In this document: positions 5,349-11,324 of the stretch, one piece after another
Layout: the number at the start of each line of letters is the position of its first letter
Numbering within the stretch: position 1 is the first letter of the stretch
Assembly (NCBI GenBank): GCA_900548305.1
Contig: URJZ01000030.1
Location: forward strand, 1-14,189
Direction: 5' to 3'
DNA: 14,189 nucleotides
Source: an uncultured Oscillospiraceae bacterium
Lineage (GTDB): Bacteria; Bacillota; Clostridia; Oscillospirales; Acutalibacteraceae
Made by a program: the position numbers and the translations under genes
The notes under the pieces: generated by a model
Database searches by the model: none
What the model was told of the DNA's origin: nothing
The model's input: only the letters and a program-made list of their open reading frames with translations

Positions 5349-5399
5349 AATCTACAGAATTCTGTACTTATATTATATCAGAATTCTGTAGATTGTCAA
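5349..5399 (-). promoter_or_regulatory. promoter with twin palindromic operators
   Basis: On the minus strand TTGACA (5399-5394), a 16-base spacer and TATAAT (5377-5372) form a consensus promoter. Two arms AATCTACAGAATTCTG (5349-5364) and CAGAATTCTGTAGATT (5379-5394) are perfect reverse complements 14 bases apart. Each arm contains its own palindrome: TACAGAATTCTGTA at 5353-5366 and CAGAATTCTG at 5379-5388. One operator fills the -35/-10 spacer and the other covers the start of transcription, so tight repression of the sigma-like gene is expected. The TACA...TGTA ends recall BlaI/CopY-type boxes, but no such regulator is in the window and the site differs from the CI operator. Confidence 0.85.
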
Positions 5400-5416
5400 A
5401 TCATAAATAAATCAAA

Positions 5417-5845
5417 CTAACTCAATACAGCGTTTTGTTCCAAAATATCGTTAGCCCCATAAAATATTGACTCTTGTTTTAACTTTTGATATATCGTTTC
5501 GTAGCTGACAACCGCATCTTTATCTAGAGGATACTGAAATTCATGAACGAATACCGCCAAATCAATTGCTGTAGGAAAGCCAATTGCATTATTTTCTTCA
5601 GTCAACGCAATTACTTTTTCTTTGTCGTATTCATCGCCCGTTTTTGCCATTTCTTCTTCAAGCTGCTTTTTTACTTCTTCCTGTCGCTTGATAAGTGCAT
5701 CCCTATCTTTCTCCTGCTGTCTATAGCTTTCATCTGTATAGCTTTTTACCGTGACTTTAATGCCGTCCACCATAGAGATACTGTCTATACGATGATAAGC
5801 AGTTTTTACGCCTTTTCCATTGATTAATTCTTTTTCCAGTGCCAT
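5417..5845 (-). CDS. phage tail-associated protein of unknown function
   Basis: A 142-residue protein starting at ATG 5845 behind a strong AAAGGAGG. The open frame extends further upstream, but that part overlaps the tail-fibre gene and lacks a ribosome-binding site. The N-terminus MALEKELINGKGVKTAYHRI is of a type often seen directly after tail-fibre genes in clostridial prophages. Residues 41-68 are a charged helix (RQQEKDRDALIKRQEEVKKQ) likely to form a coiled coil. The C-terminal part (residues about 88-142) has no motif I recognise. It starts 13 bases after the tail-fibre stop and shares the same 15-base ribosome-binding segment, ACATAAAGGAGGAAA, with that gene. A structural or assembly role at the tail tip is inferred from context only. 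Confidence 0.65.
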   Translation of the reverse strand: MALEKELINGKGVKTAYHRIDSISMVDGIKVTVKSYTDESYRQQEKDRDALIKRQEEVKKQLEEEMAKTGDEYDKEKVIALTEENNAIGFPTAIDLAVFVHEFQYPLDKDAVVSYETIYQKLKQESIFYGANDILEQNAVLS

Positions 5846-5858
5846 GTTTTTTCCTCCT

Positions 5859-7328
5859 TTATGTGGTTCTTTTCCAGATATAGCATGTGATATACGGTTG
5901 CAAGTTGTTGTGCGCTTGTCCGCCGCCTGTATTTTCTGTGCGTGCGACAAGTCCTCCGTACTTTCTAGGGTCTCCTGCTTCAACCGCTGCCGGATGGGCT
6001 GTTCCTGATCCCCCAGCATTCCAGTATACAGTTTCAATGTGAGAGTGGGGAGTAATTTCATCCACTGTTAAAGTATGTGTTTTTTCACCGCCTGTTTTCT
6101 CTACCGTTTTAAAATCGGTATCGGCAGGATTTACTCCTACAGGGGTTCGACCGCCTCCCCACGCTGCCCACGTTCCACCGTATAGAGTTCCAGGATTTGT
6201 GGAAACCGTTGTTTCAAACAGACTTCCCACAGGATGCGATACTAAAAAGATTGTACTTGTTCCAATGTCGTCCACTGTAAGTGTGATATTGCCTGTTAAC
6301 GCCTTTCCGTTTATTTTTCGGCTCGTAGGTACAGCACCTACATCTGTTGCAGTTGGCATTTGGATTAATTTACCGCTTTCATTTAAACCTGCCACACCGT
6401 TTGCCTGATTTCGTGCTGAACTTGCAATTGCACTGACATCCTGCGCCGTTAATGTGATATTGCCTGACAACGCTTTTCCGTTGATAGTAGTTCCCACCAA
6501 AACCGCACCTATATCATTGGCAGTTGGCATTTGTATCAATTTACCGCTGCTGTCCAGTCCTGCAATTCCATTTGGCTGATTTTTTTGCTCAGAAATTGCC
6601 CCATCTACCAACTCTCCCGCCACTTGCTCCATTTGCTCCACAGCTTGATTTGCTCTGTCTGCCGCTGTATTTGCCTGGCTGACTGCTGCTTGTACAGCAA
6701 TTTGCGCCTCTGTTACCACTTGTTGCAACTGTTCATCTCCATTGCCCAACCAGTCGTCCACACTTTGCATTTTATGTAGGATTTCTTCATCTTTTACGGC
6801 AAGCCAATCGTTCATTTGACTTTGCATCTGTTGGGATAACTCATCAAAAGCAGCATCGAATTCATTCAGCTTTTCGTTCAAGGTTTCGGTTACGCTATCT
6901 ATCAGTCCATTTGCTTCTTGTAATGCTTTTAACAATAATGTAAATTCATTGCTGCTTTCTATTGCTTTGTCATCTTCCACAGAACGGTCAATGATAATTG
7001 TTAAGCCCAAAATTTTTAACAAGGAACCCTTGTTATTCATAATATGAATTTCACAATCACAAATTGTACCTGCCACAGCACTCATTTGAGAAGTTAATTC
7101 CACTGAAATCAAACCGTTTTTTGCATCAAGAATTTCACAGGTATTATATACAATGGTTTTGTCAGGTTTGGTCATATAAATTGCCGCTATTTTTTCTGAA
7201 ATATCCAGCCGTTTGTCATGGTCATACAAAGACACTTCAATCCATCTGGCAGCAATTTCTCCTTGCACTGCCGTAACAACCGCATGTGCGCTGCGCCAAA
7301 CATTTAAGCTTACTTTTTTTGATGTCAT
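5859..7328 (-). CDS. phage tail fibre / baseplate receptor-binding protein (BppU N-terminus, Gp10-like C-terminus)
   Basis: A 489-residue structural protein. Residues 1-115 (KVSLNVWRSAHAVVTAVQGE...RWIEVSLYDHDK) are a BppU-type domain that docks on the baseplate. Residues about 125-250 are a long helical coiled coil rich in Gln, Ala and Glu, typical of trimeric fibres. Residues 249-360 are two near-identical repeats (NGIAGLDSSGKLIQMPTA...INGKALSGNITLT). The C-terminus 365-489 (HPVGSLFETTVSTNPGTLYG, GGGRTPVGVN, then HSH and NNLQPYITCYIWKRT) is the receptor-binding fold shared by T4 Gp10/Gp12-like tail proteins. The start at 7328 follows AAAGGAGG. The rest of the tail operon is missing: nothing phage-like is intact upstream, and no holin or lysin follows. 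It is probably a stranded tail module. Confidence 0.9.
   Translation of the reverse strand: MTSKKVSLNVWRSAHAVVTAVQGEIAARWIEVSLYDHDKRLDISEKIAAIYMTKPDKTIVYNTCEILDAKNGLISVELTSQMSAVAGTICDCEIHIMNNKGSLLKILGLTIIIDRSVEDDKAIESSNEFTLLLKALQEANGLIDSVTETLNEKLNEFDAAFDELSQQMQSQMNDWLAVKDEEILHKMQSVDDWLGNGDEQLQQVVTEAQIAVQAAVSQANTAADRANQAVEQMEQVAGELVDGAISEQKNQPNGIAGLDSSGKLIQMPTANDIGAVLVGTTINGKALSGNITLTAQDVSAIASSARNQANGVAGLNESGKLIQMPTATDVGAVPTSRKINGKALTGNITLTVDDIGTSTIFLVSHPVGSLFETTVSTNPGTLYGGTWAAWGGGRTPVGVNPADTDFKTVEKTGGEKTHTLTVDEITPHSHIETVYWNAGGSGTAHPAAVEAGDPRKYGGLVARTENTGGGQAHNNLQPYITCYIWKRTT
6249..6584 (-). repeat. tandem internal repeat in the tail fibre gene
   Basis: Two copies of about 56 codons lie side by side (residues about 249-304 and 306-360). 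Both contain GKLIQMPTA, a following GAV, and INGKAL(S/T)GNITLT. The unit is a common phage shaft repeat. Copies differ by about a third of residues, so the duplication is not recent. Confidence 0.85.
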
Positions 7329-7387
7329 AGTTTCCTCCTTTATGTAATGTTATGATAGTTCCATTTTTACTTTATCAAAATAAACAA

Positions 7388-7416
7388 GAACAAATCGAAC
7401 AACTAGAATTTTGTTC
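7388..7416. promoter_or_regulatory. GAACAA half-sites upstream of the tail fibre gene
   Basis: GAACAA at 7388-7393 and 7397-7402 face TTGTTC at 7411-7416, giving a 6+6 bp inverted repeat with an 8-base spacer plus one extra half-site. It lies 60 to 90 bases upstream of the tail fibre start, where a regulator could bind. No clear sigma-A promoter accompanies it. Confidence 0.3.
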
Positions 7417-7474
7417 ATAAAATTTCCAAATATATTTTCATATTCCTTACGTAATGTTCAAAATTTGTCCATAA

Positions 7475-7648
7475 TCTAGGATTAAAATAAAATCATTCCA
7501 AGAAGGAAAGGTAAATTTTAAATTACCTGAAATAACCGAAACTGCCCGTGTTATGGATTGGTCGGAATACCGGATCATAACCAGAGCAGACCAAAAAATC
7601 TTTCCATACGGAAATTTCTATATATCATATTCTCATACTCCTCCTTAA
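7475..7648 (+). pseudogene. 3' fragment of an unrecognised gene
   Basis: A plus-strand frame is open for 57 codons after a TAA at 7472 and ends with TAA at 7646-7648, one base before an intrinsic terminator. It reads FQEGKVNFKLPEITETARVM, DWSEYRIITRADQK and FPYGNFYISYSHTPP. There is no start codon with a ribosome-binding site, so it looks like the 3' end of a gene whose front has been lost. A competing minus-strand frame (VWKDFLVCSGYDPVFRPIHN) exists in the same DNA, but the terminator supports the plus strand. I do not recognise the family. Confidence 0.4.
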
Positions 7649-7649
7649 C

Positions 7650-7673
7650 ACCGCTGTAAAGCGGTATTTTTTT
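7650..7673 (+). terminator. intrinsic terminator
   Basis: ACCGCT-GTAA-AGCGGT followed by ATTTTTTT. A compact 6 bp GC-rich stem with a clean T-run on the plus strand, directly after the stop of the gene fragment ending at 7648. Confidence 0.88.
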
Positions 7674-7681
7674 GCTCTATT

Positions 7682-7852
7682 ATGGAAAGCATTTTATGTT
7701 CGGCACATATTACAAAAATATCATCACGAAATAAAAACTGTTTATCAATTGATTTTGAAAATGATTACAATATCTTTTATCATATGGCAGTTGTTCGTAA
7801 AAATCATGATTTCATCAAATACATTATCGCTGCCAAAACAGTTTTAAAATAG
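7682..7852 (+). CDS. doubtful 56-residue open frame
   Basis: ATG 7682 to TAG 7852 encodes MESILCSAHITKISS... ending NHDFIKYIIAAKTVLK. The composition is protein-like, but no Shine-Dalgarno precedes the ATG, and a terminator ends 9 bases upstream. It may be chance or another remnant of the mobile region. No family is recognised. Confidence 0.2.
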   Translation: MESILCSAHITKISSRNKNCLSIDFENDYNIFYHMAVVRKNHDFIKYIIAAKTVLK

Positions 7853-7982
7853 AATATATATCATAAAACGAACCTTGTTATTTTTCTTGCTTGTGTGAAA
7901 ACGAAATCATCTGGAAAACAGCAAACATTGTCAACCATATTTTAATTATTATCTGTTTATACTATAAATGGAGGTAATCAAT

Positions 7983-8159
7983 ATGCAGGAATCTTTTTTA
8001 TGTTTATCGGATTTACTGGATCAAGATTTGTCCAGCTATGAATATTTTCATGCTTTGCCTGTAGAAATTCAAAAGAAAATTGAAGAAAGCGATGTCAATA
8101 CATTTGCGGATATGCAGCAGATGGCTGAAAAGATAAAATCGGAACAAGCACAAAAATAA
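7983..8159 (+). CDS. small conserved-looking 58-residue protein
   Basis: The start at 7983 is chosen because GGAGG (7970-7974) is 8 bases upstream. The in-frame ATG at 7968 overlaps that site. The sequence runs MQESFLCLSDLLDQDLSSYE, then YFHALPVEIQKKIEESDVNT and FADMQQMAEKIKSEQAQK. It is acidic and mostly helical with no membrane segment. The 'SSYEYFhaLP.eiQkkIEE.D..tF.dMQ' pattern resembles small uncharacterised proteins of Clostridia, as far as I can recall. A -10-like TATACT sits at 7958-7963. It is convergent with the ABC transporter genes and shares a bidirectional terminator with them. The function is unknown. Confidence 0.75.
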   Translation: MQESFLCLSDLLDQDLSSYEYFHALPVEIQKKIEESDVNTFADMQQMAEKIKSEQAQK

Positions 8160-8164
8160 ACAAA

Positions 8165-8194
8165 AAAACCACACACCGTATGGTGTGTGGTTTT
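8165..8194. terminator. bidirectional terminator
   Basis: AAAACCACACACC pairs with GGTGTGTGGTTTT around GTAT, a perfect 13 bp stem with A/T-rich arms on both sides. It separates the convergent 58-residue gene and the ABC ATPase gene, whose stop is at 8198. Confidence 0.93.
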
Positions 8195-8197
8195 CTA

Positions 8198-8932
8198 TTA
8201 TAAAACGCAATTTAAGAATTCTTTTGTTCTTTGTTCCTTTGGATTTGCGAAAAATTCTTTTGCGGGACCTTCCTCCACTTTATAACCGTCTGCCATAAAT
8301 ACCACACGGTCACTAACATCACGCGCAAATCCCATTTCATGGGTAACCACAATCATGGTCATACCACCGGTTGCCAATTCTTTCATAACCTGTAATACTC
8401 CGCCTACCATTTCAGGGTCCAACGCGGAAGTAGGTTCGTCAAACAGCATCAAATCCGGTTCCATTGCCAAGGCGCGCGCTATGGCAACACGTTGTTTTTG
8501 TCCGCCTGACAGGTTGACCGGATATTCAGCTGCTTTATTTTTTAATCCAACACGGTCCAGTAACTCCAAAGCACGATCGTGTGCTTGTTCTTTTGACATC
8601 AGCTTTAAATCCACGGGGGCTAACATGATGTTCTTTTCTACAGTCAAATGAGGAAACAAATTAAAGTGCTGAAATACCATGCCAATACGCTGTCTTAACT
8701 TGTTGATATCTGCTTTTTTGTCGGTAATTTCTTTTCCGTCTACCACAATACTGCCTTTGGTTGGAGTTTCCAATAAATTGATACAACGCAAAAATGTACT
8801 TTTACCGGAACCGGAGGGACCAATCAAACTGACAACTTCCCCTTGTTTCACGGTCATGTCGATGCCTTTTAATACTTCCAGTTTTCCGTAGTACTTATGA
8901 AGATCAGTTACTTGTACCTTTGAGTTTTCCAC
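8198..8932 (-). CDS. polar amino-acid ABC transporter ATP-binding protein (GlnQ family)
   Basis: A 244-residue ATPase that powers import through the fused permease encoded upstream. Walker A is GPSGSGKST (38-46), the Q-loop Gln is 88 in VFQHFNLFPH, the signature is LSGGQ (141-145), Walker B is LMLFDEP (161-167) with catalytic Glu166, and the H-loop His is 198 in VVTHEM. QHFNLFPHLTV and the overall length are typical of the polar amino-acid (GlnQ/HisP/ArtP) class. The start is a GTG at 8932, preceded by AGGAG at 8 bases. Both lie inside the 3' end of the permease gene, a 29-base overlap that implies coupled translation. The transported amino acid cannot be told from the sequence. Confidence 0.95.
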   Translation of the reverse strand: MENSKVQVTDLHKYYGKLEVLKGIDMTVKQGEVVSLIGPSGSGKSTFLRCINLLETPTKGSIVVDGKEITDKKADINKLRQRIGMVFQHFNLFPHLTVEKNIMLAPVDLKLMSKEQAHDRALELLDRVGLKNKAAEYPVNLSGGQKQRVAIARALAMEPDLMLFDEPTSALDPEMVGGVLQVMKELATGGMTMIVVTHEMGFARDVSDRVVFMADGYKVEEGPAKEFFANPKEQRTKEFLNCVL

Positions 8933-10424
8933 GGCTCAGTCTCCTTTCTACCACAGCAGACAATGCTGTAAGCAAAGATACTAAAATTAAATAGTAAATT
9001 GCCAAAATTAAGTATGTGTTAAAGCTTTCCAAGTTTTGTGCCACAATAGCCTTGCCCACTTTTGTAAGCTCTGCCAAACCAATTACAGATAGAATAGAAG
9101 AATCCTTCAGTGTAATAATAAACTGGTTAATTACGGAAGGAATCACAATTCTGGCAGCCTGCGGCAAAATAACTTTTTGCATGGTTTTCATATAAGGCAA
9201 ACCGAGCGAACGTGCCGCTTCCATCTGTCCCACATCTACAGCTTCAATACCGCTTCGGAAAATTTCAGACAAATAAGCACCTGCATTTAAGGTAAGCGTA
9301 ATAATACTTGCTACCTCTACAGGCATTGTAAATCCAAACAATTTTGGAATACCAAAGTAAATCATAAATGCCTGTACAATGACAGGGGTACCGCGAATGA
9401 TCCATAAATATACTCTTGCAATGGCATGCAGTACTTTATATTTAGAAAGACGCAGTGCGCAGAACAACAGTCCCAATACAACCGCAAATACCAAAGATAC
9501 TGCTGTAATCCACAAAGTTACGCCTGCTGCTTGTATAAAGCGCGGAAAAGTGGTTCCAAGCAGCGTAAAGAAGTTAACGCCTTCATTGGATTCTACATTT
9601 GCCGCTGTACCGTCACCGGAAGAAATATAGCTGTCTAAAATGCGCTGATATTCTCCGCTGGCCTTTACATTTTCCAAGCCGTCATTGAACATTTGAAGCA
9701 ACTCTGCGTTTTGTCCTTTTTTTACACCAAGGCCGTAAGAAGAACCAGCTTCTTTTTCACCCACCAATTTTAGTCCGATGTCTTGGCTGATTGCATAACC
9801 CAACACAGGGTAATCTTCAAAACAAGCCGCAGTATTGCCAAGCTTTACATCTTCGTACATATTGGCGGAATCATCGAACGTAACAACGGAAAAACCGTAT
9901 TGTTCGGACAGTTTATTTGCTAAAGTGGCACCTTCCGTACCAACTTTTACCGCTACTTTTTTGCCTCTTAAATCTTCATAGCTCTGTATGGAATCATTGT
10001 CCTTGCTTACTGCCATGGAAATTCCCGAATCAAAATAAGGGGTGGAAAAATCCATTTTCTTTTGGCGCTCTTCCGTAATGGAACAACCTGCCAAAATACC
10101 GTCTGCCTGTCCGGATTCTACCGCTTGTAATGCTGCGTCAAATCCAATGGCACGCGCTTCATACTCAAAGCCTTGATCTTTTGCAATTGCTTCCAGTAAT
10201 TCTACGTCAATCCCCACGCGATTGCCCTGACTGTCTTCAAATTCAAACGGAGCAAACGTTGTATCCATTGCTATGATATATTTTTTTCCCGTACCGTTAC
10301 TCTGTTCTTCGTCTTGGCTTGCAGCAGCAGCGCTAAAGCAGAAAAAAACCGTTATCAACATTAACAACAGCGCCGCTAAAGAACATACCTGTTTTGTTCT
10401 GTTTTTCTTTCTTTGCATGCCCAC
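8904..10424 (-). CDS. amino-acid ABC transporter substrate-binding/permease fusion protein
   Basis: A 506-residue fusion. Residues 11-36 are a signal or anchor segment after a basic start. Residues 48-270 are a family-3 solute-binding domain (YIIAMDTTFAPFEFED, VGIDVELLEAIAKDQGFEYE, ADGILAGCSITEERQKKMDF, GTEGATLANKL). Residues about 285-500 are a HisM/GlnP-type permease with several membrane spans and the EAA coupling loop around 388-423 (EAARSLGLPYMKTMQKVILP). The fusion keeps the binding protein on the membrane beside its channel. The GTG start at 10424 has AGGGAG 6 bases upstream, and ATG 10418 is the alternative. The gene overlaps the ATPase gene by 29 bases. It is transcribed from the consensus promoter at 10580-10608 through a structured leader of about 150 bases. 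The substrate is unknown. Confidence 0.93.
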   Translation of the reverse strand: MGMQRKKNRTKQVCSLAALLLMLITVFFCFSAAAASQDEEQSNGTGKKYIIAMDTTFAPFEFEDSQGNRVGIDVELLEAIAKDQGFEYEARAIGFDAALQAVESGQADGILAGCSITEERQKKMDFSTPYFDSGISMAVSKDNDSIQSYEDLRGKKVAVKVGTEGATLANKLSEQYGFSVVTFDDSANMYEDVKLGNTAACFEDYPVLGYAISQDIGLKLVGEKEAGSSYGLGVKKGQNAELLQMFNDGLENVKASGEYQRILDSYISSGDGTAANVESNEGVNFFTLLGTTFPRFIQAAGVTLWITAVSLVFAVVLGLLFCALRLSKYKVLHAIARVYLWIIRGTPVIVQAFMIYFGIPKLFGFTMPVEVASIITLTLNAGAYLSEIFRSGIEAVDVGQMEAARSLGLPYMKTMQKVILPQAARIVIPSVINQFIITLKDSSILSVIGLAELTKVGKAIVAQNLESFNTYLILAIYYLILVSLLTALSAVVERRLSRGKLKGTSN

Positions 10425-10425
10425 T

Positions 10426-10573
10426 CATCACTCCCTAACAAAATGAAATACTTTCTCTATGATAACCAAACATATTCCTTCTGATGTTTGGAATACAAAA
10501 AACGCTATATTCCGTTTAACACAACAAAAGACCGGGACAACTCCCGATCTTTTTGCATATACACGGAAAATCT
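10426..10573 (-). promoter_or_regulatory. structured 5' leader of the ABC transporter operon
   Basis: The transcript from the promoter at 10580-10608 has an untranslated leader of about 148 bases. On the minus strand it holds a terminator-like hairpin near the 5' end (10526-10553), then a GGAATA/TATTCC pairing, then CCAAACAT/ATGTTTGG around a 10-base loop shortly before the start codon. A 17-codon frame (MQKDRELSRSFVVLNGI) crosses the first hairpin but has no ribosome-binding site. No T-box, glnA-type or other known riboswitch signature is recognised. Regulation by attenuation is inferred. Confidence 0.45.
10526..10553 (-). terminator. attenuator-like hairpin in the ABC transporter leader
   Basis: In the minus-strand RNA, AAAAGA-U-CGGGA pairs with UCCCG-G-UCUUUU around GUUG. 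The stem is 12 bp with one U-G wobble and the 3' arm runs into a short U-tract (UCUUUUGUUGU). On the plus strand the same position is a C-A mismatch, so the minus strand is the better fold. It lies about 20 bases downstream of the predicted transcription start, in the leader rather than at a gene end. Confidence 0.6.
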
Positions 10574-10579
10574 CAATTT

Positions 10580-10608
10580 ATTATACCGAATCACCGGTTT
10601 TCTGTCAA
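10580..10608 (-). promoter_or_regulatory. fully consensus promoter of the ABC transporter operon
   Basis: On the minus strand TTGACA (10608-10603), a 17-base spacer and TATAAT (10585-10580), a perfect match to the sigma-A consensus. Confidence 0.88.
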
Positions 10609-10609
10609 T

Positions 10610-11064
10610 TAAAAATATATTTGTCATACGCTTTTGCAAAACGGCTTTTTGTGGATATATACAATTGTCAGCAGACAAAGATGCTTATAGACAGAAAGAA
10701 GGGCACTCCGAAATGACGTACAGCAGAAAACGGAAAACAGAAAAGTACTTATATCCATCCGCAAAGAAAATTTGATACAGCACAAAAACTCCATATCCAA
10801 ATCTATTTTCTATAATAAAAGCCATCAATTTTTCTTTTATAGTTATCCTGCTTTTTCCTGTAACAACCGTCATATCGCAAACAACATCCTAAAGAGTGGA
10901 TTTACCATATACTTTCTGCACGCTCGATTGCTGCTGCAAAAATAAGTACCAAATGTCTTTGTATGCAAAGTACGAACTGAGTTCAGATACAGAATGCATT
11001 CAAACTCTGTTTGGGTGTATGAAAAAGAAACCTACAATCAGCACCGAAAATTCTCTTACAAAAC
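10610..11064. other. intergenic stretch without a recognisable gene
   Basis: I see no open frame with a start and ribosome-binding site here. A 62-codon minus-strand frame at 10685-10873 lacks a Shine-Dalgarno and resembles nothing known. Only small palindromes are visible, such as TTTTGCAAAA at 10632-10641 and TTGTC/GACAA near 10666. It separates the ABC transporter promoter from the tRNA terminator. Confidence 0.6.
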
Positions 11065-11098
11065 AAAAAGAGTCCGAACGCAAAATGCGTCCAGACTC
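11065..11098 (-). terminator. terminator of the tRNA-Leu gene
   Basis: On the minus strand GAGTC-T-GGACGC pairs with GCGTTC-G-GACTC around a 5-base loop (12 pairs, two of them G-U), followed by TTTTT. It starts 5 bases after the tRNA CCA end. Confidence 0.9.
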
Positions 11099-11102
11099 AA
11101 TT

Positions 11103-11189
11103 TGGTGCTGGTAGCCAGACTTGAACTGGCACGGTATTGCTACCGAGGGATTTTAAGTCCCTTGTGTCTGCCGATTCCACCATACCAGC
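11103..11189 (-). tRNA. tRNA-Leu (anticodon UAA)
   Basis: The minus-strand sequence folds as a class II tRNA of 87 bases. The acceptor stem is GCTGGTA/TACCAGC. The anticodon stem is AGGGA/TCCCT with loop CTTAAAA, which places TAA at positions 34-36. The long variable arm is CGGTA-GCAA-TACCG. The T arm is GCCAG-TTCAAGT-CTGGC. The discriminator is A and CCA is encoded. All stems pair fully and the long variable arm fits Leu. It reads UUA and UUG codons. It has its own promoter and terminator and no neighbouring tRNA in the window. Confidence 0.97.
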
Positions 11190-11203
11190 GTGGAACGTTT
11201 GTT

Positions 11204-11232
11204 ATTATATCATAAGTAAATTACAAAAGCAA
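11204..11232 (-). promoter_or_regulatory. tRNA-Leu promoter
   Basis: On the minus strand TTGCTT (11232-11227), a 17-base spacer and TATAAT (11209-11204), 14 bases upstream of the mature tRNA 5' end. Confidence 0.75.
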
Positions 11233-11324
11233 GTGTTTTATTTTGTAATTTTTATTTTTTCTTTATAAAAAAGCAAATTGGATATAGTAAACCCATATTT
11301 TTCATCCATATTCGTTTTCAACCC

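Noticed and set aside
5846..6061. Upstream in-frame extension of the tail-associated gene to 6061
   Set aside because: It lies wholly inside the tail-fibre gene in another frame and has no ribosome-binding site, while ATG 5845 has a strong one.
5859..7328. Diversity-generating retroelement acting on the tail fibre
   Set aside because: No reverse transcriptase, no template repeat and no adenine-biased variable region were seen. The internal repeats are ordinary shaft repeats.
7740..7790. Fur-like box around TGAAAATGATTACAA
   Set aside because: Only a partial match in AT-rich DNA, with no promoter or iron-related gene beside it.
8355..9638. Plus-strand open frames within the ABC transporter genes
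   Set aside because: Antisense to two strongly recognised genes, so they are composition shadows.
10685..10873. 62-codon minus-strand frame in the intergenic region
   Set aside because: No Shine-Dalgarno, aromatic-rich low-complexity composition and no resemblance to a known family.
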